Notes under the pieces: generated by a model
Told to the model about the DNA's origin: nothing
What the model saw: only the letters and a program-made list of their open reading frames with translations
The model's database searches: none
Shown: piece after piece, positions 16,324 through 25,514 of the stretch
How positions within the stretch are numbered: the first letter of the stretch is position 1
Layout: each line of letters opens with the position of its first letter
Position numbers and translations under genes: made by a program
From: CAVPCY01 sp963702525
GTDB taxonomy: Bacteria > Actinomycetota > Coriobacteriia > Anaerosomatales > PHET01
DNA length: 64,000 nucleotides
Assembly: GCA_963702525.1 (NCBI GenBank)
Contig: CAVPCY010000020.1
Coordinates: 62,001 to 126,000, forward strand
Direction of reading: 5' to 3'

Positions 16324-17640
16324 CTAGAGCTTCTCGGCGACGTCCACCTGCAGTGACTGCGGGTGGATGACTTCGACTATGCGGATGTCGCTATCCGCCA
16401 AGTCGACCTCGTCGGGCGAGTGGAGTTCCGCTCCGCAGTCGTCGTAGGCCACCCGCACCACAGGAGCGAGGGGGTCTTCGCCTGGGCGGCAGACGACGCC
16501 GACGGAGTGATCCGACAGGCGCACCAGACATCCAACCGGGAAGACGCCGAGCGCTGAGGCGAAGAGCCGCACGAAGAACGGGTCGAGCAACGTGCCGCCC
16601 TCCCGAAGGACCTGCACTACCGCCTTGTCGGGCGTCAGGGGCTTGAACTCGCTGTTCAGAACAGGGCTCGTGAGGTTCTCGTAGCGGTCGGCGATCGCGA
16701 CCATGCGGCTGTACGGGTGAGGGTGGTAGCCGTCCGTGCGCTCCGGCCAGCCCGAGCCGTCCGCGTGCATGTGGTGCTCGTACGCGACGAGCATGGGCGC
16801 CGGATCCTCGAGCGCGACGCGCTGCAAGATCTCCGCTCCTACCCGCGGGTGCATCTGGCGCATCGGCTCGGCCTGCATCATGTCGCCGCGATCGAACGCG
16901 GACTTGCCTACGTCGTGCAGAAGCGCCGACATGCCCAGTGACTGCAGCCCCTCCTCGGGCAGGCCAAGGCGTTGTCCCAAAGCCAACGCGTAGATCATGA
17001 CGTTGAGGGAGTGGAAGAGATCGCGTTCGCCCGAACCGCTGATCGTCGCGAGTCCCAGTACGGCCGGGGGGTCGTTGAGTAGCCGCTGCATCACCGAGCC
17101 GACAAGCGCGCCGGTCTCGCCGATGTCGCCGCCCCCGGCAGCGAGACGCTGCTGGACGCGCCGAAGCGCCGCGAGTGCCCGCTGGTACATCATGCGGTCC
17201 GCCTGCCGCTGGCGGTCCTTCTCGGCGCTCTCCTCGTCGTCTTTCGTGAGCACCGCCACGTTGATCGCTGTGACGCCGCGTGCCCCCAGCTCCTCCTCGA
17301 CGTCGAGGCTGGGCGTGGGGCGAAGGGAGAGGACCTCTACAAGGCCCAGAGCGTCCTGCATCGTGGCTCCGGGGTGGAAGGTGAGTGACTCGATGTTTCG
17401 TGCCTCGAACGCCTCGGCGAGTGTCTCGGCGTTGCGGGCATCCGCAGGCACGGCGGTGCTGTTCGAGTAGAGGCGCCCCTCGTAGCAGTTGAGCGCGAGC
17501 GGCCCCAACGCTGTGGCCTGCGCTATCGCGTCGACCAGCGCGTCGAGCGCTGCGCTGTACTCCGGGTGCGTGGGAGGGTATAGCTGGATCGCGCGCCGGG
17601 CGCTGATGACAGTGCTGACGATCGCCTCTGCGCTGCTCAT
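16324..17640 (-). CDS. HD-GYP phosphodiesterase with novel N-terminal domain (copy 1)
   Basis: 438 residues. Residues 1-115 form an N-terminal domain (QLYPPTHPEYSAAL, then LALNCYEGRLY and ESLTFHPGATMQDAL) that recurs in three other proteins of this window. A charged helix (about 130-160) leads to an HD-GYP domain with LLHDVGKSAFD and HPRVGAEIL. The GYP segment is altered: HHMHADGSGWP, with Trp for Tyr, but the metal-binding histidines and Asp are kept. The family hydrolyses c-di-GMP or cGAMP. The start overlaps the stop of the upstream HEAT-like gene by four bases. Confidence 0.9.
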   Translation of the reverse strand: MSSAEAIVSTVISARRAIQLYPPTHPEYSAALDALVDAIAQATALGPLALNCYEGRLYSNSTAVPADARNAETLAEAFEARNIESLTFHPGATMQDALGLVEVLSLRPTPSLDVEEELGARGVTAINVAVLTKDDEESAEKDRQRQADRMMYQRALAALRRVQQRLAAGGGDIGETGALVGSVMQRLLNDPPAVLGLATISGSGERDLFHSLNVMIYALALGQRLGLPEEGLQSLGMSALLHDVGKSAFDRGDMMQAEPMRQMHPRVGAEILQRVALEDPAPMLVAYEHHMHADGSGWPERTDGYHPHPYSRMVAIADRYENLTSPVLNSEFKPLTPDKAVVQVLREGGTLLDPFFVRLFASALGVFPVGCLVRLSDHSVGVVCRPGEDPLAPVVRVAYDDCGAELHSPDEVDLADSDIRIVEVIHPQSLQVDVAEKL

Positions 17641-19622
17641 GCTGTACGGGCCGTCCCTGCTCGAAGCTTCTGGGTCTTGGCGACCAGCTCCTGCACCTCA
17701 TTGAAGTGCCCGCGCTTTATCAGCGCGCGGCGGCCGGCGATTCTGGCAAGTGCCATGTCCGCTTCGGGACCGGGCAGATGCGTGAGCGCGACAATCATCT
17801 CACGAGCTGCGGCGTAGTCGGCCGTATCGAGGTCGAGTTCTCCGAGGCGCTCCGAGATGGCTGCCGCCGCCTCGGCTGTGCCCGAGCGCGCGAGCGTGCG
17901 GGTGGCCGCGATCGCGACCTCCGCGGAGGGATCGTCGAGCGCGCGGGCGCAAAGCTGCATGGCGCGCGGGCCGCCGTTGCTCGAGGCGCCCATCACGACT
18001 TCTCGGCGAGACTGCGCATCGGTGCGCGCCATCATCGCGTCGACGGTCGCCATCGAGCGCTCGTCGCTCTCCGAGAGCAGCCGGGCCGCGAGTGGCGCGA
18101 GTTCGTGCCACTCGGCGTTGGGGGCGATGTCGTTGAGCACGTCGATCGTCTGGCGACCGACGAGTTGCTCGGCGACGCGCAGCCCGTCGGATTTCAGAGC
18201 CAGCGACTGCGAGACGAGCAAGCGAGGCCCGGCTTGGCCGGCGTTGCGCATGAACGCGCGCGCCGCGTCGGCCAGCGACGGGTCGTTCACGACCGCGGCG
18301 ATGAGTGCGGCCATCGTCGCGGGTCCCACGGCCTTCGCGCGCACCTGCGAGATGCGGCCGGTGAGTTCGGGCCACGGGCTCGACTGTGCGTGCTCGCGTT
18401 CTGACAGCTCGGCCAGGATACGCGCCGCGAGCTCTATGTCGCCCTGGGCGATCAGGCCGGGCACCATGGCCGCCAGGCTTTCGATCGTGCGGCAGAACAG
18501 CTCGAAGTCCTGCTGCTGGTCGAGCAGCGAGATCATGGTGCGCACGCCGATCGCGGAGATGGCCTTCTGGGAGCCGATCACCGCGGTGCGTGCCTTCTCG
18601 ACGGTCTCCTCGGGCAACGTCGCAACGTCGGCGACGGCGCGGTACGAGCGGTCGAGGTCCACCAGCGCGGGTTCGGGTATGACCGAGCCTCGAACGTCGA
18701 GCATGTGACCGAGGAACGACGCCTCGTCCGAGGTTCGCCCCGCGTTTGGCAGCATCGCCTGGACCTCGGCGCGCACCTCAGCGGTGACGCGCTCGAGCGG
18801 CAGTCGGGTCAGGGCGTGCGAGAGCGAGAGCATGTTCTTGCCGAATATCCCGCCCAGCACAGAGCCGGCGATCTCAGAAGGGGCCAGCAGGCCGAACATC
18901 TCGGCTGCGAAGTCTCGTACGGGCCCAGCCTCCAGCGACAGTGCCATCAGACCGTCGCGGGCGTCCGAGGACTGAGTCAGGAACGTGGTGGCGATACCGC
19001 CGACAAGCGTCTGGTATCCCGAGGGGCCGGCTACGCGGACGAGCTCCATCAGACCGTCGGCGAAGGCCGCGGGGTCACCGCAGGCAGCGGCTCCAAACCA
19101 TGCTGAGAGGCGGCCCGGGTCGGCGATCAGCTGCCGCAGGAACTCGTCGACGTCTTCGACCTCGGGCCCGAAGCCCACGTCGACCGACGTGAGCTGCACT
19201 TCGGTCACCCGCACCCGGTGGACTCCAGCTGCAGCAAGCAGTTCCGCTATGCCGCCGTGTTCGCGAACGTAGTCGGGCGATCCGCCTACAGTCGAGAGGA
19301 ACCCTATCAGCTCTTCCCCGGTCACCTCCGGCTCGATCTGGATACTCGAGACGGCGTGGTCGCGCAGCTCCTGCAAGAGGTCGGACATGCTCACCGAGCC
19401 CGCGTGCAGCGGTTCGTCGTTCCACACGAGCCCGTCACGGGTCACGCCGAGAATGAGGTCGAGTTGGCCGGTGACGAAGTACTGCGAGAGCGAGTCGAGC
19501 GCCACGGCGATGGACTCGCGCGGGATCGGGCTGGTGGCCGGGTACAGGCGCAGGGACTTGCCTGCGGACGCAAGCGCGCGGACCGTAGCCAGAAGCTCGC
19601 TCATGCCTGTTGTCTCGAACAC
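17637..19622 (-). CDS. HEAT-repeat-like protein with the shared N-terminal domain (copy 1)
   Basis: About 661 residues. The first 110 residues match the N-terminal domain of the adjacent HD-GYP protein (RLYPATSPIPRESI, then LGVTRDGLVWNDEPLH). The rest is alpha-helical with degenerate HEAT-like repeats, clearest at the end (AMQLCARALDDPSAEVAIAA). No catalytic motif is visible, so it is probably a scaffold or regulator. GTG 19622 has GAGAGGGA upstream; ATG 19604 is the alternative. It forms a two-gene operon with the HD-GYP gene and has a full paralogue at 25515-27669. Confidence 0.82.
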   Translation of the reverse strand: MFETTGMSELLATVRALASAGKSLRLYPATSPIPRESIAVALDSLSQYFVTGQLDLILGVTRDGLVWNDEPLHAGSVSMSDLLQELRDHAVSSIQIEPEVTGEELIGFLSTVGGSPDYVREHGGIAELLAAAGVHRVRVTEVQLTSVDVGFGPEVEDVDEFLRQLIADPGRLSAWFGAAACGDPAAFADGLMELVRVAGPSGYQTLVGGIATTFLTQSSDARDGLMALSLEAGPVRDFAAEMFGLLAPSEIAGSVLGGIFGKNMLSLSHALTRLPLERVTAEVRAEVQAMLPNAGRTSDEASFLGHMLDVRGSVIPEPALVDLDRSYRAVADVATLPEETVEKARTAVIGSQKAISAIGVRTMISLLDQQQDFELFCRTIESLAAMVPGLIAQGDIELAARILAELSEREHAQSSPWPELTGRISQVRAKAVGPATMAALIAAVVNDPSLADAARAFMRNAGQAGPRLLVSQSLALKSDGLRVAEQLVGRQTIDVLNDIAPNAEWHELAPLAARLLSESDERSMATVDAMMARTDAQSRREVVMGASSNGGPRAMQLCARALDDPSAEVAIAATRTLARSGTAEAAAAISERLGELDLDTADYAAAREMIVALTHLPGPEADMALARIAGRRALIKRGHFNEVQELVAKTQKLRAGTARTA

Positions 19623-19700
19623 GCGTCGTCCCTCTCGCAACGGGCGCACGCTAGCGCCACGACACTCCTCCCTTGCGTTATCGGGAGATGGATGAGAATG

Positions 19701-19725
19701 GTTGACACTTTCTGTGCAGGTCAAC
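19701..19725. promoter_or_regulatory. Inverted repeat between divergent operons
   Basis: GTTGAC (19701-19706) and GTCAAC (19720-19725) form a 6-bp inverted repeat with a 13-base spacer. Each arm carries a TTGAC(A/C) -35-like sequence pointing outward, so this may be back-to-back promoters, an operator, or both. Confidence 0.3.
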
Positions 19726-19779
19726 GCGTGAGCGGAGATGGCCCGTTTCCGCCTGTCGGATACTGGTAACCTACTGAGC

Positions 19780-21105
19780 ATGCGCAGCGCATGGTTCGAA
19801 ATCGTCCTCATCATCGTGCTCGTCGCACTCAACGGGTACTTCGCCGCAGCCGAGATCGCGCTTATCAGCGCCCGCAAGGCGGCGCTCAAGAAGCGCGCGG
19901 AGGCGGGATCCTCGGGGGCAAAGGCAGCCCTATCGCTGACCGAGGAACCCACACGGCTGCTCGCCACTATCCAAGTGGGCATCACGCTCGTGGGCATGCT
20001 TGCTTCGGCGGCGGCAGCGGTCACCCTCGCGGCTCCGATACAGGCGTGGCTCGAGGGCCTGGGCATCGCGTGGCTCTCGGGGGTGGCTGCGGGCCTCTCG
20101 GTCCTGCTCGTCACGCTCGTGGTCGCGTACGTGACGCTCATCTTCGGCGAACTCGTTCCCAAGCGACTCGGGCTCCAGCGTGCCGAGAAGGTGGCCATCG
20201 CGGTGGCCGGGCCCGTTTCGGTGCTCGCCAAGATCATGGCGCCAGTGGTGTGGTTCTTGTCGGCTTCGACATCCACGGTGGCGCGCGCAGTGGGCATCAG
20301 GCCCGACGCGAGCGCCGCCGCCGTCTCCGAGGAGGAGATCAAGCTCCTCGTCACCGAGCAAGGGTCTCTGCTCGAAGAAGAGAAGCGGATGATCCACGAG
20401 ATCTTCGAACTCGGGGACACGGTCGCGCGCGAGATCATGGTCCCCCGGGTGGACATGGTGCTCGTCGAAGACACTCACAGCGTTCGCGAGGCGACCGAGA
20501 TCATGCGCGGAACCGGCTACTCCCGCGTCCCGGTGTTTCACGAGGACCGAGACCGCATCGTGGGCGTGGCGCTGCTCAAGGACCTTGTGGGGCCGCTCGC
20601 CGAGGGGCGAGGTGACGGTCCGGTCACCGAGCATCTCAGGCAGCCGGTGTTCGTTCCCGAGACCAAGGGCATCCTGCCCCTGCTCTCCGAGATGCAGACG
20701 CACCGCAATCAAGTGGCGATCGTGGTCGACGAGTACGGCGGAACCGCAGGGCTCGTCACCGTCGAGGACATCGTCGAAGAGGTCGTGGGCGAGATCGCCG
20801 ACGAGTTCGACCGCGATCGGCGCTACATCACGCAGGTCGCCGAAGGCGAGTGGGTCCTCGATGGACGGCTGCCGATCGAGGACGCGTCGGGGCTCGGGCT
20901 TCCGGTGGAAGAGTCCGACGAGTACGAGACGATCGCCGGCTGGCTGCTCGCCGAACTCGGGCACATTCCCGTTCCAGGAGAGAGGCACGTCGCACAAGGG
21001 TACGAGTTCAGGGTGCAGGCGATGCGACGCCGTCGCGTAGCGCGGCTGCACGTGAACGCCATCGCACCCGTTTCAGAGGAGACAAGAGATGACGGAGGAG
21101 CCTAA
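19780..21105 (+). CDS. CNNM/HlyC-CorC family membrane protein with CBS pair
   Basis: About 441 residues. DUF21 (CNNM) membrane domain at 1-195 with NGYFAAAEIALISARKA, then two CBS domains (about 205-330, with DEYGGTAGLVTVEDIVEEVVG), and a C-terminal CorC_HlyC domain with the IAGWLLAELGHIP segment. The family is linked to magnesium or cobalt transport and ATP-sensed gating. ATG 19780 was chosen because the first helix begins right after it; an earlier in-frame ATG would add a non-hydrophobic leader. Confidence 0.92.
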   Translation: MRSAWFEIVLIIVLVALNGYFAAAEIALISARKAALKKRAEAGSSGAKAALSLTEEPTRLLATIQVGITLVGMLASAAAAVTLAAPIQAWLEGLGIAWLSGVAAGLSVLLVTLVVAYVTLIFGELVPKRLGLQRAEKVAIAVAGPVSVLAKIMAPVVWFLSASTSTVARAVGIRPDASAAAVSEEEIKLLVTEQGSLLEEEKRMIHEIFELGDTVAREIMVPRVDMVLVEDTHSVREATEIMRGTGYSRVPVFHEDRDRIVGVALLKDLVGPLAEGRGDGPVTEHLRQPVFVPETKGILPLLSEMQTHRNQVAIVVDEYGGTAGLVTVEDIVEEVVGEIADEFDRDRRYITQVAEGEWVLDGRLPIEDASGLGLPVEESDEYETIAGWLLAELGHIPVPGERHVAQGYEFRVQAMRRRRVARLHVNAIAPVSEETRDDGGA

Positions 21106-22365
21106 CGTCGAGTCGGGCCAGCAGGCCCCGCCTCCCGTACCACCGGTAACGTCCTCGCCAACCGTCACGCCCTCGTCAGCCGCACCCCAGCCTCCCTCCG
21201 TGGTCCCGCCGGTGCAGCCGCCCACGGTGCAGCCGCCGGTGCCACCTGCCCCGGAGCCACCGCCGCCCGATGGCCAGGGTCGCCGCAGCGGGGTGACGGC
21301 AGGCATCGTGCTGATCCTCGTCGGCGCCGCACTGCTGCTCGCTCAGTTCGTGCCGGGTGTGTCGCTGTGGCAGCTTTGGCCACTGTTCGTGATCGTCCCG
21401 GGAATCGTGCAGTGCTTCGTTCCAGGCAAAGACGGCTGGTCCGTGCAGCAGTTCTTCGACGGGCTCGTGACCGTGACCATCGGCTTGATCCTGCTCGCGA
21501 ATACCACCGGCTACCTCGCATGGGGAGTGTGGTGGGAGATCGTGCAGCTGTGGCCCGTGCTGCTGATCTCGGCGGGGCTCGGGATACTGGGTCGAGCCAC
21601 CCATCAGGGGTGGTTGCGTGTGGTCGGCACCCTGGTTGTCCTGGCGGCGTTCGCCTACGCCGTGAGCATCTCGTACTACGCTGTGGCACGCCGCGCTGGG
21701 TGGGTGCGCCGGGCGGTGAGCCCTTCTCGTTCACTCAGCCGGTCGCCAGCGACCAGGATGCGTCGCTCAGCATCGAGTCGGGCGTGGGCGAGATCGCCTT
21801 GGATGGCATGACCGCGCGCAGCGTGACCGTCGAGGGGGTCTCTCCGTTCGGGGCGCCGAGCTTCAGCGCCGATACGGCGGGGGGCACCACAAACGTGGTC
21901 TTCAAGCTGACCGACCAGACCGGCTTCATCAGCTATCCCGGCGCGCCCACCGCGCGAGTCGAGGCCAGCCTCTCCGAGTGGACGCCTTGGGACGTGCGGC
22001 TGGAGACCGGCGTGTCATCGCTGGACGCCGATCTCTCCGAGGTCGAGGTGAAGAGCCTCGTTCTCGAGACGGGCGTGTCTTCGAGCACGATCCGGCTGGG
22101 CGACGCACCCGATGGGCCGGAAGAAGGGCGCGTGAACGTGGAGTCCGGAGTCGCCTCGGTCAAGATCCTGGTGCCGAAGGACTCGCAGGTGCGCGTCGAG
22201 TCCGACAGCGGGCTGACCACGCACCAGATCGACCCCGCACTCGTGCCGCTCGGCGGACGCACGTGGGAGACGCCGGGCTTCTCGGCAGCTCAACAGGGCG
22301 GCGATCCGGTCTGGATGATCACGACCTCTTCGGGCATCGGCTCGGTCGTCGTGGCGACCTACTAG
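21089..22365 (+). CDS. Pro-rich membrane protein with toast-rack-like domain (one indel)
   Basis: About 425 residues. The N-terminal 65 residues are Pro/Val-rich and disordered. Four hydrophobic segments of DUF5668 type follow to about residue 195. The frame then slips by one near 21695, and the C-terminal part (EPFSFTQPV onward) is a repetitive beta-rich domain with recurring IESGVGE / LETGVSS / VESGVAS motifs, the toast-rack pattern seen in PspC/LiaF-type envelope-stress proteins. It overlaps the CNNM gene by 17 bases and precedes a PspC gene, so an envelope-sensing role is plausible. Confidence 0.78.
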
Positions 22366-22374
22366 GAGGATTCG

Positions 22375-22966
22375 ATGAGTGGCAACGACCGGCGGACAGA
22401 CTGGACGGTACTGGGCGCTGTCGCGCTGATCGTACTGGGCGTGTGGCTGCTGCATGGGACGCATCGGCGGACCATGGTGGAACGCGATCAACCAGGTGAT
22501 GGGCTGGCTGTCGGCGATCGCCTGGCCGCTCGCGCTGATCGCAGCGGGCGTGCTGCTGCTCGTCGCCGGGCGCAAGGGTGGCCTCGGGAAGGGCTCGGCC
22601 AGCGGGAAGCGCCTCTACCGGTCGCGCGACGAGCGGATGGTCGGCGGCGTGCTCGGTGGGCTCGCGGAGTACCTTGGCGTCGACGTCACGTGGGTTCGTA
22701 TCGGCTTTGTGGTGCTTGCAGTGCTGACCAGCGTCGGACCGGCGATCATCGTCTACGTCATCGCGATGATCATCGTTCCCGAGAAGCCCAAGGGCTCCGG
22801 CGTCGAGGCGCCCGTGTGGCCGATGCCACAACCGCCCGGCACAGAGACCGTCCAGACACCGCCGCCGGCCCCGCCGGTGCCGCCCGTGCCTGAGCCGCCT
22901 GCGCCCGAACCGCCCGCCCCACCCGCGAGCGATCCGCCGCCTCCGCCTGCACCACCGCAGGCCTGA
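22375..22966 (+). CDS. PspC-domain membrane protein (one indel)
   Basis: About 196 residues. A first helix (VLGAVALIVLGVWLL) is followed by a one-base insertion near 22451. The second frame gives another helix, then a PspC domain (LYRSRDERMVGGVLGGLAEYLGVDV, VLTSVGPAIIVYVIAMIIVP) and a Pro-rich tail of about 50 residues. PspC proteins sense membrane or envelope stress. It is the third gene of the CNNM / toast-rack / PspC run. Confidence 0.82.
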
Positions 22967-22967
22967 C

Positions 22968-23927
22968 ATGGGTTGGGACATCGACACCGCGTCCGCGACG
23001 GCGCCGGGCGACGTCATCGACGGTCACGTGCACCTGTTCACCGTGGGGCTGCTCGAGGAGTACCTCGACTCGCAGCCGCCCGAGGCGATGCAGCGCTTCC
23101 GTGCTGCCCTCAAGGAGCGCAAGTTCGGGCGTCGGGGAGACACGCTTCCGGAGATGTCGCCCGAGCAGACCGCGTGCTGGTACGTGGAGCGGCTCAAGGC
23201 GGCCGATGTCGCCAAGGCGCTCGTGGTCTCGGTGGCCCCGGACAACCAGTGGACGCGCGACTTCCTCGTGGCGGCCAAGGGCAACGTGCACGCGCTGTGC
23301 AACGTCGACCCGCGAGACCCGGGCGCGCCCGAGCTGCTCGAACGCGAGATGAAGGCCGGCTATCGCGGCGTGAAGCTCTACCCGGTGAACCGCTGCTATC
23401 GGCTCTCGGACCCGGCGTGCCGTCCCTTCTTCGAGGCCGCGAACGAACTGAAGGCGCACATGATCATCCACTACGGGGTGACCGTGGACCCCACTGGCGA
23501 CCTGCGCTATGCCGATCCGATCGACCTGTCCCCTGTCGCGCGCGACTTCCCCGACCTGCACTTCATGATCGCCCACTTCGGCGCCGGATGGCTCGACTCG
23601 GTCCTTCGCCTGGCGTACCAGTGCAAGAACGTCGGAGTCGACACCAGCGGGACCAACAACTGGATGGACTACTACCTGCCCAAGATGACCCTCCCGGAGG
23701 TGTTCGAGCGCTGCCTGACGGCGCTTGGTCCCGAGCGCATCATGTTCGGCACCGACAGCGGCACGACGGCTCCGTACCGGACGTGGATCCGCAACATGCA
23801 ACAGCGCGTGCTCGAGGAGATCGGCCTTTCCGAGGCCGACCAGGACCTCATCTTGCGCGGGAACGCGGCGCGGATCTTCCGGCTCGACGAACCACTGCTA
23901 CCCGCAGATACGACAACCAGGAGTTGA
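22968..23927 (+). CDS. Amidohydrolase-family (TIM-barrel) metal-dependent hydrolase
   Basis: 319 residues, Amidohydrolase_2 type. The metal motif DGHVHLF is near residue 18, a later strand carries LHFMIAHFGAGW, and the C-terminal metal-ligand strand is IMFGTDSGTTAPY. The family includes decarboxylases and lactonases; the substrate is unknown. It starts two bases after the PspC stop and is followed four bases later by a methyltransferase, which suggests one operon. Confidence 0.88.
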   Translation: MGWDIDTASATAPGDVIDGHVHLFTVGLLEEYLDSQPPEAMQRFRAALKERKFGRRGDTLPEMSPEQTACWYVERLKAADVAKALVVSVAPDNQWTRDFLVAAKGNVHALCNVDPRDPGAPELLEREMKAGYRGVKLYPVNRCYRLSDPACRPFFEAANELKAHMIIHYGVTVDPTGDLRYADPIDLSPVARDFPDLHFMIAHFGAGWLDSVLRLAYQCKNVGVDTSGTNNWMDYYLPKMTLPEVFERCLTALGPERIMFGTDSGTTAPYRTWIRNMQQRVLEEIGLSEADQDLILRGNAARIFRLDEPLLPADTTTRS

Positions 23928-23931
23928 GATC

Positions 23932-24725
23932 ATGACCGCCGAGCAACCCTCCAAGGCGCCCCAAAGCGACTACGACACCTTCGTGAACTGGGACAAGCGG
24001 CTGGCCAACGAGGGGCCGTTCTTCCGCGAGCTGTTCGAGCGGGAAGGCGTGCGAAAGATCATCGACGTTGGGAGCGGGCAGCGCCAGGCACGCGATAATG
24101 TTCGCCACATGGGGGTTCGACGTCATCGCCGTGGACCCGGACGAGTCGATGCTCGAGCAGGCGCACCTGAACGCGGCGGCGTTCGTCCACGATATCGCGG
24201 CGGGCAACGGGTCGCTCGACATCGTCGAGGGCGGCTTCGGCGAACTGCACAAGCTCGACATAGGCCCCGCCGACGCCATCACCTGCACCGGCAACGCGCT
24301 TCCGCACGTGGCCGGCCGAGACGGGCTCACCGAGGCGCTCGCCGACTTCGCGAGCGTGCTCGTGCCAGGCGGCATCCTCGTGCTGCATCTGCTCAACCAT
24401 GCGCGCCTGCTCGAGAAGCATCCGCGCACCATCCCGCCCAAGGTGGTCGAAACGCCCGACGGGACGCTCGTGTTCGTGACGAGTGATCGACTACCCGGCT
24501 GGCGAGGAGTTCCTCGACTTCGACTTCGTGACGCTGTCGCGAGATGCGGCCGGCGAGTGGAGCGTCGCGAGTCGCCGCTCGCCGCATACCGCGATCCCGG
24601 TCTCGCTGCTCGAGTCCGAGCTGTCGTGCGCGGGGTTCGGCCGCGTCCGCTTGTTCGGAGGTCACGACGAGCATCCCCTGACCGACGCCGACGAGAGCGT
24701 GATCGTCGTGGCGCAGCGCCGCTAG
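23932..24725 (+). CDS. SAM-dependent methyltransferase (two indels)
   Basis: About 263 residues over three frames. N-terminal part TFVNWDKRLANEGPFF, SAM motif I IIDVGAGSARHAI spanning an inserted base near 24073, motif II FDVIAVDPDESML, and post-motifs DAITCTGNALPHV and LVPGGILVLHLLN. A second inserted base near 24480 joins LVFVT to VIDYPAGEEFLDFDFVTLSRD. The substrate is unknown. Its stop overlaps the end of the convergent Maf gene. Confidence 0.82.
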
Positions 24726-25403
24726 CAGCCCGAGACGCGCGGGCCGAGCGCGCAGCGTTCGGCCGAGAGCGGCGTCACACGGGTGCACCGGGCAGTCGTA
24801 TGCGCCCGGTCCGCAGCCCTCGGCGGTCTCGCGAAGCGCCGCGTAGAGGTGGCACAGCGGCAGGCCGGCGACGTTCTGGTAGCACTCCTCGTCGGTCACC
24901 TCGGCGACCTGCGCCTCGATGTTGTACGCACCCGCGCATCCCATGAACGTGCCCATCGCCATCCACGCTTCGATCTGGCAGTCGGTGAGCGGCTTCATCG
25001 TGACGTTCGTGGTGACCGAGAAGGTGCGCGGCGCGGTCTCGTCGGGGCACTGGATCGCGACCCCCGTGACCACCTGGTGGGTGCGGCCCGCAAGCGAGCG
25101 GAGCATCCGCCAGGCGTCCGGCTCGTCCAGCGGCTTGCCCAACACGGCGCCGTCGTGCACGACGATCGTGTCGAAGCACAGCACGACCGCCCCGCGACCA
25201 TGACCCTCCGCTCGCGCGGCCTCTGCCTTCTCGGCGGCCAGTGAGGCGGCCAGCGCGGGAGGGTCCGCGGCAAGCGGCGAGTCGAGCTCCTCGGGCGTGT
25301 CGACGGCCGTGACATCGAAGGGTACGCCGAGCCATTCCAGGAGGCGCCGCCGGCGTGGCGACCGGGAGGCGAGGACGAGCTTGGGGCGAGCGGTGTCGGT
25401 CAT
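24722..25403 (-). CDS. maf: Maf-family nucleotide pyrophosphatase with unusual C-terminus (one indel)
   Basis: About 226 residues. The Maf start motif KLVLASRSPRRRRLLEWLG and the pyrophosphatase residues VVLCFDTIVV and GKPLDEPDAWRML are clear. The YNIEAQ segment (normally YxIQG) is present. The frame breaks near 24778; restoring one base gives an end at TAG 24722. The C-terminal region is cysteine-rich (CYQNVAGLPLCHLY, CGPGAYDCPVHPC), which is unusual for Maf. The enzyme hydrolyses non-canonical or modified NTPs and has been linked to cell division arrest. Confidence 0.88.
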
Positions 25404-25462
25404 GGCGCAATGGTAGCGCAGCAACGGGTGCAGACCGCGCCCCCAACGTGCGGTCGTGCGCC

Positions 25463-25468
25463 TATAAT
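25463..25468 (+). promoter_or_regulatory. Consensus -10 box upstream of HEAT-like copy 2
   Basis: A perfect TATAAT lies 47 bases before the TTG start of the operon. No good -35 is visible at the normal distance. Confidence 0.5.
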
Positions 25469-25514
25469 CAGCGTGAGGTGGTGCGTCGGCGTGTGCACCC
25501 AGGAGGAGGCTTCG

